Shown one piece after another: positions 11,774-23,895 of a stretch of DNA of 64,000 nucleotides; positions within the stretch are counted from its first letter, which is position 1, and the number at the start of each line of letters is the position of its first letter. A program made the translations under genes and the position numbers. The notes beneath the pieces are model-generated. The model did not search any database, had not been told where the DNA came from, and saw nothing but the letters and a program-made list of their open reading frames with translations. This DNA comes from Darksidea phi. Taxonomy: Eukaryota; Ascomycota; Dothideomycetes; Pleosporales; Lentitheciaceae. The DNA lies in NCBI GenBank assembly GCA_030770425.1, contig JASJFT010000006.1:1-64000 (forward strand), in the 5' to 3' direction.

Positions 11774-14700
11774 GGGTGTCGTGGAGACGATGGTGGGGTC
11801 ATGTACGTTTAGTGATTACGCTAAGACTTCATCCATGATGAGCAACTACATAGCACGTAACTCGGCGGTACAAACTCCACCAGCATTCGCACAACAATGC
11901 AGCCTCTGGTATAGAAAATCTAAGTACCAACAGCCCTCTAAGTAGGTTTTGCCGACTTCAAAGCCCGAGCTTAGGCCAATGGCACTCATACGGTATCGCT
12001 TTGAGTGATTAAGCTTGCTCTGGATTTTGGTTTCCTGGCTGGAACTACCTAGATGGTAAGTACAACGTGCTGGAGCTGCTCCTTGCATTGCGCATAGCTG
12101 AATGTGCGGAAGTATAGGTACCTAGGCAGCCACATACTCAGAGTCAAATGCGACGTACGGTAGTCTTTCCGTGTACCGCTCTTCATCCACTTTCATGATC
12201 CTCTGAGACATACATGACTGTCCACATGGTTGCCACCCTTGCATTCATCCTCTATATTCTCGCCCGCTCTTCTCCGATCCCACACTAATCAGCCTGCCCT
12301 GACCCGTCCATGGCGTATCCCCGGATGATTCCCATATAGCGCTAATAGCTGCAACGGAACGCGAGATACTTGCTTTTTCTCCATTTCCAGGTACCAGTGT
12401 GCATGTACAGGCGGTCCCGGGATCTTCCTTTCACCGTTTTCGCACCCACATTTAGGACTTCAAGCCACAATGCACGAAACCTGATCTCGGAAATCTGCAA
12501 TATTCGTCTCGTTGTCTTTTGTCTTGTGAGCGCACGTGTGGAAGGTTGCGCGGAGGGGGGGAGGGGCGGCACGAGAGAGATGGTCGGACAGTATCTCAGA
12601 ATATGTTGCACAGCAGCAGCGATGCAGATGTCGGGGGCTTGAGCTATGAACTTCCTCCTAAAGGGAAGTAGACGGTGTTCAAAAGGTGGAGATCCGATGG
12701 GAGAGAGAAATGAACGCGTCAGCCAGAAAAAGCAATACATTCTCGATCGCAATAGCTTCAACGTCAGATACGGACGCCCCCTGTTGGATAAACCGTTCGG
12801 GGCAGGTGATCGATTGCGGAGAAGCACTATTCTTTTCGTGTTTTAACGCCTACCAAAAAGCAAAGCCCGCTACCTTCCCTAACCGGTAAACAATGAGACG
12901 CCTTCGCCAAAAGAAAAGCTAGACATCTAGAACATGCCGGTTCAGCTCTGCGCCACTCGGAGTTGCCACCCGGCCGTTGGAGTGGTGACAATGTCGTGGG
13001 ACGCAAGCAAGGAGACACGAGTTGTGGCAGGGAGTGAGCTTTGGCGATGGCATTGGCGAGAATGGCATATTGACACGAAAAACTGCAGGTGCTTGCTGGC
13101 TTGACTTGATGAATCGACATCATGTCCACCACCATCCTACATTATTGTACAAGCTCAGCTTCCAGCACAGCCGTGGCTCCACTTCCCTCCACCTCCACCT
13201 CCACCTCAAAAGCCACTCGGCAACCTTACGAAAAAGCAATCAGCCTTCTTCCCCGCGCGGGGGGGTGCCGGCGCTATCAAGCCTCGGAGAAGCCCAAAAA
13301 GTAACTTTTTAGTCCAGGCATTTGCAATACCACGTCAAAAGTGTGATTATGTCTCCGCTTGTGTATCCAGACTTATGCCATTGGACCTTCAACTTTGCTT
13401 GAGTTTCGGTACACATGCGGCGCGCCCATCATAGCCGCTGTCTATTGTCGTGGGGAAGTTCGGAGCAACTCGGATGGGCGTGATCACACGATACCTACCC
13501 TGCAGAGCGCTAAATGTTTACTCGGGAAGTTGGGGCCGGTACGGGACATGCAAGTGCGGTTGAGTGTGTAGGATTGTGGAGGGTGGATGGCGATGGTGTG
13601 AGAGGGGTACGAGATGTCTGCGTTTCAGTGTCACGTGAGTGTAGAGCAGCGCCTGAGATGGGATGGGATGGAATCTCCCCGCCGCAATTGCAGCAATCGC
13701 GTAATTCCCCTTTCGCGATCTGTTCAAGTTCGGAACGTCTATCAAAAACGACTTATACCGACGCAGTAGGATAATATATGAGGCGCTTGCGCAAATCCAG
13801 ATATGAGCTGTGCCGCAATTCCGGCGCAAAGGGACTGCCAGATCCACCCGCCATCGCACCCATCGCACTATTCACTGTACAGCTACAGCAGCCGCTACAA
13901 TGCCCTGCAATATTCATCTAGAGGCTATTTGCCCGACGTCCGTTGTACCGACGTATCGGTGGTTGAATATTGCATGTGCTATAGTTCGTACCCCCACGCC
14001 GAGGTATTGAAGGAGGGGCTACAAGAGGCGAAATACGAAATACTGTAGGCGCATGGAAAGGAAGGGGGTGTCTGCTGACTTGGACATGTTGGTGGGTTGC
14101 AGAGTTGATTGAGCAATTGCGAACGGTGGATGTGAGAGTCAGGGGTTACCGTTACCTTTCCACAGAGCGCTCGACATCAAGTTTTGACACTCGCCCAAGC
14201 GACATTACGCAGCCTCTAACAGAAGCACATATGCCCATGCTATGATCTGGGATCGGTATATGGCAAAGTCAACGTGCCGCCACAGGGTCGTACTCACAAT
14301 CCGGTTTGACCGTTTCACGTCGACCCGGATGCGAGGTGCGAGTAATGCCAGGATCCTCCGTAAGCGTGGGTAGCCACATGACCATGGAATCTCGAGCCAT
14401 CGGTGAGCGGTCGTGAGCGTGGCCTGCTGATGTGAGAAGAGACGTGAAAAGCGTCAGAAGAGATGCTGTCGGAACGGTAGATACCGCAAATATATGGAAA
14501 TTGATCATGCGCAATGAGCGGCAGGATTTTTTCAGTGCCGTGAACGGTGTGAGCTCGTGGACGATAACACAAAGACACCGGGAGTGAAGGGGCGATGCTC
14601 CTGACCCTGGTCTCGACTGAGGGTTCCGATTTCAGATCTCATGAAGCTGAAAAACCAGGAAATTTAGTAGCACGGAGGTCTCGAATGCTGGCAGTCTGGA

Positions 14701-17253
14701 GATGCGTGGGCGACGGCCGGACTTCGCTTCGTGATTGGCGTAGGCGAAGATTTGGGTGCTGCCCGCCGCATCTATGAAATTTAACGACCTTCTCTTTTCA
14801 TCCGAATTCGAACGGATGGTGGCAATTCCGCGCTGGACAGACAGGTTTTAAACATGTGTCTATTCGGCCCTCTTCGATGCTCTACAGAAGAAAGGGACTT
14901 CGCAGCAAGACGAGAAAAGCAAGCTGCGGTGCTGGATGGTGACGGTTTAACGCTGAAAGGAAGGATTGCGACGCTAGTAGGGGATCCTCGTCCTGTGGCA
15001 TTTGACGATCATTGTCCACGTGCAGAGTCGACATTTAGCCGTACCGACGTGCAGTCATTCCAGGAACATATATCGAGTTACGCGGCAAAGGCGTGCTCTG
15101 CAAAGCCCCTGCCTGTCTGCCATTCCAGTATTTCCCAGCTTGCTGTTCACGCCATCATATCCCACATTTCTCGCGAGTCGCAGAACGAACGGTAGTTCGT
15201 TGTCACTGACTCACAACAGCGGGAGCGTTGCTCGCTGTCTGGATGGGCATGTTTCATTGCCGCTTCGGCCCCTGCCGTCCGCGAGGTCAACCGCAATTAT
15301 TTCGGCTGTGGGAAGACTTTGTGAATCATGGACGCGGGGAGGGCGTTTTCAAGTCGCCTCTGTGTCCACTGTGTCATGGAGCCCGTAAAATAGGTGGGGC
15401 CCCCGTGTTGGCCACCTCTTGCGAAATTGCGACTTCCGGAAGCAGTACGAAATGATGCAAGATGCCTCCGAAGTCGTGATAGCGAGCGTCGGTTCGAGCG
15501 TAAGTAGCGTCTCGGAGAATTTGGTAGCTGTTGCCAAAGCGATAGCGTGTCGCCGGTCGAGTCTAGTAGCTTGGAAGACTGGGGCGATAGCATGCCACGA
15601 TATTTGCTGGTTGCACGGTCCACAATCGCTTGTGATACTCACCGCAAGAGCTAGCAAGAATGCCATGAAGGCTCGTGAGTTTCATCTGGAGGCCCTCCCA
15701 CAAGTGCCGCTCTCGATGGCAGTGTTGAGGCATTTCATTGGACCCAGGACGAAATAGCTTCCGGTGTGTCCGTCATCCTGGGATGCAGTCAGCATCTCAT
15801 GACATGGCAGAACGGTGGCCAAAGGTAGACTTCAGACATGGCACTTCTAGGCTTCTGTGCGGCCGTGCTGCGGTTGCCATGCGCACGTATCCCGGATAGA
15901 GTGCCTGGTACCTTTTGCCGTAACCTCTCGAACGGCTTGCTCACCTCGCTGGCTTCGCCCCCTTGGGCTCAACGTCGGGGTATTCCAACTCTACCACACC
16001 ACCCGTACAGCGACAGCAAACGCAGTCTCGCCTTGCCAGATTCTGCACCTCCTCCGCGACGGGCCAACACGAGAGGCAACTAGCGGGAAGAGGGAGCTTA
16101 GAGCCCGCGATGCCGTGCGCAGGATTGGCCGGTGCTACACAGGAAGCGAAGGCAGATTAGTCGGGGTGCGCTCGCGTCTGCAGATCGTCCGTGTCAGGGG
16201 CTCGCCGCCTCCAGGAGCGCTGAAGCTGCCGCAGACACGAGCCAGCCGGCTATCTGAGCTTTTGCTTGTCGCTCGTTCCAATGGACGGGCGTCGTCGTCG
16301 TCGAGAAGCAAGGAAACAGCCTCCATGAAGCGCGATTCGCAAGGCGGGCGCGAACTGGTGTGCGGCCCTGGGCTGCCATTCGAGCAGCTTCGGCTCTCGA
16401 CACGCCCCTATGTCGCGCCCGCGTCTGTAGCGTGCCTGAGCAGCTCGTCGTCGTCGTCGTCGTCGTCGGCTTTGCTGAGCTCACCAACGCCACGTCGTTC
16501 GTGGCGTGGAGTGCGGCAAGCAAAGCTTGGGAAGGTGGAGCGACGCCCCTGGCCCATGCGATGCAGGTACTCTAGGCGACGGTGCAACTACCTATCCCGG
16601 GTGATACGCTGTGATGCTAACGGTATGAGATCCAAGGTCCCAAGACACATGTAAAATTAGGCTCTCTCACCGCTCTCTTGTACTTCAGCACTCGCCGCCC
16701 ACCATCAGGTATCTGGTTCCTGCATGCACCAGCCGCGACGCTAAGGGCGACGGTCGCTCGAGCTGCAGGTACAAGTGCGCCTCTCTGCCGAAATCTTGCG
16801 TGGTTTCCGTCTCGTTGTCCATACACCATCTCTGCCTCTCCCGGCGTGGGTGGAGCGAGGCTACTTGCGCATGACCTTGCCTTCTCGTCTACCAAGCCCC
16901 TCCGCTCTGCCCGCAATACTTTATCCTTATCGGCCCCTCCCTTCCATGCCAGGCTGCCCTGGCTCTCCCGACTACCTTCGGTCATTCATTCACCCTACGT
17001 CCTGCCCATTGCAAACATGGTCGACTAGCTGCCACACTGGCTGGTTCTCGCCTGGGCTTCGTCGACTCTACCGTCTTTCCCAATATCATCACTCGCACCC
17101 TCTACACGAGGACCCAAGTGCAATCCAGCTCAATCGTTCCTTCCACTATTGGATCACTGCCCAGGCTGCACTGCAATAGTCTCGCCCGTTAACACTTGAC
17201 ACACCCACCATTTCGAAGCACGAAACCGAGAAGCTAGATCGCCAATCCACACC
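11774..17253. other. 5.5-kb stretch without a credible gene
   Basis: I see no recognisable protein family here on either strand. Open frames up to about 265 codons exist (for example 15857-16654 plus), but they have skewed composition and run through simple repeats: a TCC/ACC tract near 13190 and eight GTC units at 16445-16468. The last kilobase is C/T-rich and looks like a fungal promoter and leader for the membrane-protein gene at 17254. No tRNA was found. Confidence 0.5.
16445..16468. repeat. Trinucleotide microsatellite (GTC)8
   Basis: Eight perfect tandem GTC units lie in otherwise non-repetitive noncoding DNA. The repeat creates poly-Ser or poly-Thr runs in the overlapping open frames, which partly explains why those frames stay open. 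Confidence 0.9.
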
Positions 17254-17895
17254 ATGCATGAAACCAGGCTCTGGATCATTCTGGCCGCTGTCCTCGGAAG
17301 CCTGATGCTTGCTCTGGCCGTCGTTTTCCTTCTCTTTTGCCGTAGGCGGGCGAAGAAGAGGGTACGAGGCTTCACACTTCGAGCCGTCACCCCTCTGGAC
17401 GACGCAGAGTTTGAGTCATGGCGGCGGCCGAGTCAGTACACACAACGACCGGAGAAATACGGCATCAGACCAACCCAACCAGCTGCCGTCCGCACGACCA
17501 AATCCACCAACCTGTCCGAGAAGGAGGCCAACTATAAGCCTCCTCGAACACCATCACCTCATGACAACACTTCGATCAAGTCTCCTTCTACTTCAGTCCG
17601 GAAACCAGAACGTGTTCGCCGGAAATCAAGTGTCTGCTCGTCGCTCGCAGACAGACCACCAACCCCGTACTCACCCGCCTCTACTGCAAGCGAATTTCCC
17701 AGATCATCATATACTTCTCGGAAATCCTACGGCGGATCTCCACGCATTCACTACCCTAGCATGTCTGAGGCGTCTGCATTCGACTTCAACTTCAATCTCG
17801 ACTTTGACCCCCACGTACGCGATTCTGCTCGTCAGTCCGACGACCGTCCACTCAACCTTTCCTACGGACATGGCTGGCACTCCGACAAGGTCTGA
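17254..17895 (+). CDS. Small single-pass membrane protein, unknown function
   Basis: A single-exon open frame of 213 residues. Residues about 8-30 form one strongly hydrophobic segment (IILAAVLGSLMLALAVVFLL), immediately followed by a basic CRRRAKKR stop-transfer cluster. This predicts a short outside N-terminus and a cytoplasmic tail. The tail is Ser/Pro/Thr/Arg-rich and probably disordered, with RRKSSVCSS and PPTPYSP stretches that resemble kinase targets. An aromatic, acidic patch FDFNFNLDFD follows near the end. I know similar short-N-terminus membrane proteins only as fungal hypotheticals. The CT-rich leader and CACACCATG start context support a real gene. It is preceded by an unusually long gene-free stretch. 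Confidence 0.7.
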   Translation: MHETRLWIILAAVLGSLMLALAVVFLLFCRRRAKKRVRGFTLRAVTPLDDAEFESWRRPSQYTQRPEKYGIRPTQPAAVRTTKSTNLSEKEANYKPPRTPSPHDNTSIKSPSTSVRKPERVRRKSSVCSSLADRPPTPYSPASTASEFPRSSYTSRKSYGGSPRIHYPSMSEASAFDFNFNLDFDPHVRDSARQSDDRPLNLSYGHGWHSDKV

Positions 17896-18997
17896 AGAAC
17901 GAACAGAACGATCACAACATCTTCACATCTCCAACTGAGATCAGCAACACTGCGGCTCAGCGCCAAGCGTCCTAACCAGGCGCACGAAACTCGGGGCACA
18001 CGGTCACATATACTCTACATCACCCGATCCCTGCACACGCCTACAGCTATAGCAGCATATCCAACGGCTTCATCTTACGCACGAGCAAACCCACTCATGC
18101 CTTGACGGTATTCCTTTACTCCATTTATTCTTCTTGGAGATAGTTCATGACCAACTCTTATTTTTCCCGGCGTTTGGAGGTCGGTTTGATTCTGTGATAC
18201 CAGACATATTGTCACCTACATGGGCATCAGGCCTTCGTGTTTCTTTTTCTTTTTCTCTAGCGCTAGATGCAACACACGACGATGGCCTCAAGCAATGGGA
18301 CGATGATGAAGTGGAACGGCGGGGATACATGCATTTCGGCGACCTGATGCTTTGAACGTTCGGTACTTGTTTTAATGCAACCATACACTGGCTCCAAAAT
18401 ACCATTGAGACTCTTGAGCGACTGTGACCGTCCAAACGACCGAACATGCACTCATCCGGTCTCGCAATGAGTGATTGGGTTCTCGACGCCCGTCACTGAT
18501 AGCGTCCCCACTATCGTACCGCAAATACCACAAACCCACCCATTACTAGTTGACCGCTCTTTTCCCGAACTTGAAACGATGGCAGGATAGCCAACCCCAC
18601 ATGTGCTCAATGCCACATACGAAACCCGAATGTACCACAATTTGGGGCGGATTGCGGGGTTGGCGCGGTGGTGTAACGGATAATGGCGTGCTGCGCGTAT
18701 TGCGTGGTTCCCGCATCGTGCTGGTGTGAGATTGCTGTGATGTGCAGGACTGTTTCACTGCGTGCCAAGACCGATGATGTGCATGGATCCAGGGTAGGCG
18801 AGAGCGGGACTGTCGCCAAAGAGACACCACGCGCGCGCTTTGTTTGTGAACGACGCGGAGATCCAAAGCGCACGCTCTGGAATTTTCCCTTCCCTGGATC
18901 GCTTGACGAATAACAGACAGAGACCCCATCTCGATATCGCAACCGCGTCAATAAAGCATACAAAGACGTCACGCAATCCACCTCACCCACGGCCACC
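17896..18997. other. Intergenic, with one tRNA-like A-box motif
   Basis: Holds the 3' side of the membrane-protein gene and the promoter of the APQ12-like gene. Near 18664-18700 a segment reads much like a tRNA D-arm, with TGGTGTAACGG matching the A-box consensus. I could not fold a complete cloverleaf or find a good B-box after it. No protein gene is supported. Confidence 0.5.
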
Positions 18998-19536
18998 ATG
19001 GAGTTCGTCCAAGGTATATACATTACCTCCATCGCGTCGTGGTCCCCGCGCCCCCTAACCTCGCCATAGACTATCTAACTCTCCTCCCACGCTTCCTCCC
19101 GCCGTCCGTCGCAAACCCACTCCTCACCATCTTCACCTCCGCCTTCGGAATATTGCGCGCCCTTCAAATCCACCTCTCGCCTCTCCTCACCAAGATCTTA
19201 ACACAACCCGACGTCGCGTCAATCCTTGCGCTCGTCGCCATCTTATTCATCTCACTCAAGATACTAGAAATGGCATACCAGGCGGTTCTGTTCTGGGTCA
19301 AGTGGGTGTTTAGAATGGTGGTCTTTGGGACGGTGGTTGGAGTCATGCTGTGGGTCTACAATAGGGGACCTGAAGGGTTTATTGGAGATGTTAGCGAGTT
19401 GGGAGGATACTGGTTGGCCCAATATGAGAAGTTTGCTCGGGACGCGAAAGGCTGGCAGAAAGCCGAGGAAGCGCAGATCAAGTTCCAGGCGGGACAGCAC
19501 AACGCGAGAGGGTACGGCGGTTGGCAGGCATGGTAG
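18998..19536 (+). CDS. APQ12: APQ12-like nuclear envelope / nuclear pore assembly protein
   Basis: Exons are 18998-19013 and 19070-19536, giving 160 residues. The first exon encodes only MEFVQ plus one base and is preceded by a perfect GCCACCATGG start context. Intron 1 (56 nt) ends CCATAG after a CTAAC branch point. The protein carries two adjacent hydrophobic segments, ILALVAILFISLKIL and VFRMVVFGTVVGVMLWVY, with little loop between them, the hairpin expected of Apq12. A helical tail rich in Gln, Lys and Glu follows. In yeast Apq12 sits in the ER/nuclear envelope and affects membrane fluidity, pore assembly and mRNA export. The match is by topology and short motifs, so the family is likely but not certain. 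Confidence 0.75.
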
Positions 19537-20708
19537 AGACGGGCGACTAGACGGATGTTTGGAGAGGGTATGCTGTTGGATAAGCTGGACGGGGTATCCC
19601 AACCTTGCGGATTGTTTTGCGGATGGAAGGTGAGGGGAGGGCATGCATGGCGTTTTGGGGTAAACGGGCATTTGAAACGGCGTACGGGTGACATTTGTCG
19701 CTAACGGGAATATGCAAAATCTACTACCGGAATGAGACTGCTGAGGTTATCAATTATTCGCTTTGGACGTGGTTAGCGGGAATTCCGAGGCGGAGTGCAT
19801 AAGTTTCAATTCTGACAAAAGCTATTCTAAGTACCTTGATATTGTCCAATCCTCGTTCGAAGCATATACCTACCATGAATTTCTATCTTTTTAGCTCCGT
19901 TGCTTAAATAATGTACCCTCGCTGGCCGATCAGTGAAATAGATTAGTCCTCATCTCTTCCACTTAAAGTCTTTTATATAATTATTAATAATCTCTACTAG
20001 GACTATTATAATAATTTTACGCCTCCAAATAACGTATCTAATAGCGGTAAGATAGAAGATAATTATACTAATAATAGTATTAGTTACTATCTTAGCTCTA
20101 TTCTAGGTATTTCTATTACTACCGAGTTAGAGGTATACTAGCGGGCGGATATCTATTATATAGTACCTCTTAGAAATATAAATATTATTCTATTTAGTAG
20201 ACTTAGGCTCCGCTAGCCTTATACCGCCCTCCGGGGGGAGAGGGAATGGCTACTAGCCGTTAGGGGTTGTCCCGGGTACTACAATAGAATCTATAGTTTC
20301 TACTATTTATCTTATAGCGCAACAACGCAATAAGTAGAGGGCGGATAAAGGGTAGAGTATAAAAGTTCAGGCCCGTTTCAACTAGGTTCAGATGGAAAAT
20401 TAATGGAAAATACCAATCTCAAGATCTAGAAAAGTTGGTGTTCGGTGAGGGGGGGTGGGTTATTGGTAGAGTGGTGATGGACGGCGTTGACAGAACGGCC
20501 GACAGCATGACCAATACCGCTCTCTCCTTTGTCGGAGGCTGATGTGCTAGAGAAACAACAGGTACAGATTAAGGTGCGTCAAGGATAACTTGATACAAGT
20601 ACGGCGGCGAAAATGCAAAGGTCCAGTCGAAAAATTGTCCCGCCATACAGGGTGTCTTGCTAAGCAGAGACGGACGTTAGATATTATCAATTTCTTATTG
20701 ATCTTAAG
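19537..20708. other. Intergenic with AT-rich repeat relic
   Basis: No gene is supported. About 19955-20345 is sharply AT-rich and dense in TA dinucleotides and TAG/TAA/TAT words, unlike the flanking DNA. A short GC-rich patch near 20225-20280 interrupts it. The pattern fits a transposon copy mutated by RIP. It marks the left edge of the accessory island. Confidence 0.6.
19955..20345. mobile_element. RIP-like degraded repeat
   Basis: Base composition shifts abruptly to AT-rich with very frequent TpA and stop codons in all frames, which is the signature left when RIP converts C to T on both strands of a repeated element. No terminal repeats or coding remnants can be read, so the original element class is unknown. 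Confidence 0.55.
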
Positions 20709-23700
20709 TCACCATGTCTGGCTTGGTAATAGTTTTGGGCCTGGTACTTGTGCGACCCGTTCAACCAAACTGGACGACCCCTTTTTCGAATCATTAAGAT
20801 CATGGCCAGCTTGACTTTCGATCAGGGGCACAATCGGGGCCGCTCGGGCCATCTTCATCTCCGTATTCTGCTTGATCAACCTCAGCAACTCGTCCATGTT
20901 CGGCGGCTTGTGAAACTGGATAAAGTCTGCCAAGGACATCTTTCGAGGCTCAGGGAGGGGGACTAATTCCTCAAGAACGTGATCCTTGGCGAAAAGGTGG
21001 AAATAATCGAAATCTTTGAGTGTTACTTCGTAGAGCACATCGCCAGTCGGTCCCAATAGTACTCTTTGGTATTGCTTTTCACCTTTAGATAAGTAGACGT
21101 CAGGGTCTGCTCCAAAACTGAGTAATATCTCGAGGCCACGCCAATTGAATCGCGCCTTCTCGTCACCGTATGGATAATTTCTCATATGTCGAAAGCTAAT
21201 GTGCGTCATGGCGTAATGCAGCTCTCGGCAAACAAATTCATGCCATAATTGACACTCTGGCTTTTGACACTGCCCGTGCGCAAATCCTGGAGGATGATTT
21301 GCGTCGAGGGTCAGGCCTCGTTTAGACAACTTGGCGATGATGAACTCAAAGGACGCAGAAGAGTTTTCACGATAATCTGCCCCAGCCAAAACTACAATCT
21401 CGCAGAGATTTGCGAGTAAGCGCATCTTATCTTTGTCCGGTGATAGCTTTGTGTCGATCAGCCAGCCAGTGTACTCGTGGAGCTGCCAGTTATCAAACAC
21501 ACCAATTTTTAGATGACGTCGTCTCAATGCTTCAGGTGCCTTGACCCAGCCCCAATCATCCCATACGTTGTCTGCCGGCTTTGCTGTGTCGTATTGGGCC
21601 AGTAGAATGGCCTCCTGAATGTTGTGGAGTAGTCTGATCATCCTTTCGGACTCTTCTAGGGGGACGGGGTACATCCTGAGGCGCGTACGTGTTACGTACC
21701 GTAGCCTACTAATGGACGAATCATCGTGCAGGCCATTTGGCCTGCAATCATCCTTGCACCGCCGTCGAACGTCTGCCAATATGATCCAAGTCAGTACCTC
21801 GGCAACGCTCTCATCTTGGATAGGCTCTTTCAGTTCATTCGTGGAGAAGAGGTCCTGCAAGGCCTCGGGTATTGCGCGATGCGTAAATCGGACGAATTGG
21901 TCCTTGTCTACCTCAATGAGACCACGGCATCTGGCCACTAATCGCTCCTTTTCCCGAGTCATAGCTTCCATGTCCTTGTTGAGATGAGCCAAACTCTCGT
22001 CACAATCCAAGAGTTTTTCTTTGTCCGCTGCGTCGAAGAGCATCGCGCACTCTTTGAGGCTGATGGGATACGCAAAATCACGATAATAGTCCCTCGCCGC
22101 GTCTATCACTGCCTGGAGCGCGGCCACAGCCTTGGCCTTGTTGGTGACAACACCCTCCATTCTCATGACGACGGCCAATAAATAGTAAGAACCTTGTCTG
22201 TAACGCGGAGGTATTGACTCAAGGATGGTCTTGACAAATTCTTGGATTTCCTGGTGCGCTGTGGCCACGACTTTCTCCAGTACCTCCAACGAATCGGAAT
22301 TGGCTAGTGCCTGCTCCAACTCATTGAGAACTAGGACAACCCAGAGAAACACTCCCTCCGCCCCTTCGAGGATCTTTTGGACCAGTTCGTCGCACCTGCT
22401 GTCATTGTCTTCCGAACGCTCCCTAATCTCAGCGAAGGCCTCGTTCTGCTGTAGTCGCTTGGTAACGAGTATAGAGACATCATTTTCTGTGAGTTTCTGG
22501 AGTGTGATTTGCTGGGATACGGGAAATGTCCTGGTGAACTCGAGTAGAGGGCGGCTGGAAACGCACATTTTGACGTGGCCAACGGACCGGGTTGCCCAGT
22601 TCTTTAGTTTTGTTGCCAAGGAAGCGTGTGTGTCACTCTGAAGCGTTATGCTTTGCTCGAACTCGTCTAACCCATCGATGAAGAAGCACAAGCGAAACTC
22701 TTCGAATATCTTGGTGTCTTTCATCAGCGCCTCGAACGCATCCAATATCTCGCGGTCACCAAGCTCAATGTGTAGCCCACCGCGGGAAGCACCCCTCCCA
22801 ACCTCCCATCGTTTCGCGAACAGCCGTCGGCATAGGGAAGGCACCTGGGAAATCACACTATGAAGGAGGCTGCGGATCAGACCCTTGAGAGTCTTCTGCT
22901 CAGCAACTGTAGTGATCCTCCAGAAAAAGAATTGGCAGAAGATAAGTTCCTTGTCGTCGGCAGTAGCCCATTCCTGGAGGTAATCCTGGGTATGTTCGTG
23001 TTCGCATAGAAACTTCATCAAGGTTGACTTGCCCGATCCCGGCTTCCCGACGATATGGAAGATGCCTGAACCAGATTTTAGCCAGTCGACGAAGTTGATG
23101 GCGAGGCCGCTTTCCTTATTGAATAGTACGTCGGGATCATCGAAGATCCAATCGAAAGTATCGGGCTCGGCCTCGTGAATGGTATGGAATCGCGCGTCCA
23201 TGTCGGTAAATGCGAGGCTCTTAAGGATATACTTCTCCTTGATCTTATCCTGGGCTTCCTGGAATGTGGCCAGAAGGGTCTGAAGCTGATCTAGTACACT
23301 ATCGGTGCTATTCTGGAGACGGCCATCGAGCTCCTCCAATTTGTTGGATATGCGGCTAGTTTTCATGCCAAACCTCTCAAGCTCAACCTGCATGGAGCGA
23401 ACGTTTTCACTAAGCATCAGGTTAGTAGGACATTCATTAAATAGGATACTGTAGGCTTTAACCATACTGCGTTGCAGAGGATAGAACGGCGACCAGCTCG
23501 GCGCGGCAAGTCTCCAGATTGTTCTTGAGAGTCTCAATCTCGGACTTATGCACCAGCTTCTTCATCGCCGCGACACCCGCTGACCTCCAAGAACCCTTTG
23601 TCTCGGGCCGGCACTTATTGATCAAATCGCGAAGGGAAGCACAGAGTTTTGAGGACTTGGTGAGAAGCTTAGCAATCTCCGGATCTAGGGCGGTCTTGCG

Positions 23701-23895
23701 AACCTTGGCGTTGTTTGGGGCCTTCTGTAGTCCGGTGACAACCTTCTCCATGGTGTCGGCAACGGCCTCAAGGTCAATCTGGTCATCGGTGAAGCCATCC
23801 TGGTGCAGTTCGAAAATGATTTTGCCGCACTTAAAGGCTTGCTCAACAAGTTGCAGTACGTTGCACGCGAGCGATAATGCAGTGAGTGGTTCCAT
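20709..23895 (-). CDS. NACHT/STAND NOD-like receptor with Helo-like N-terminal domain
   Basis: Signal-transducing NTPase of the fungal NLR type, a group linked to heterokaryon incompatibility and non-self sensing. Exons on the minus strand are 23895-23468 and 23409-20709, giving 1042 residues. The intron (57 nt) has donor GTATGG, branch CTAAC and acceptor TTAG. Residues 1-140 form an amphipathic helical domain starting MEPLTALSLACNVLQL, like the fungal STAND N-terminal (Helo/SesA-like) domains. A coiled region follows to about 200. The NTPase has Walker A GKPGSGKST at 264-272 and Walker B FIDGLDE at about 386-392. The C-terminal 500 residues show no WD40, ankyrin or TPR repeats. I suspect a DUF7791-type region but cannot confirm it. 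An upstream in-frame ATG at 24009 would add 38 residues; I chose the later one because family members begin this way. Confidence 0.88.

Noticed and set aside
12342..12827. 161-codon minus-strand frame
   Set aside because: No recognisable domain, and composition shows no coding signal against its neighbours.
15857..16654. 265-codon frame in the long gene-free stretch
   Set aside because: Arg/Ser-rich, crosses the GTC microsatellite and matches no family.
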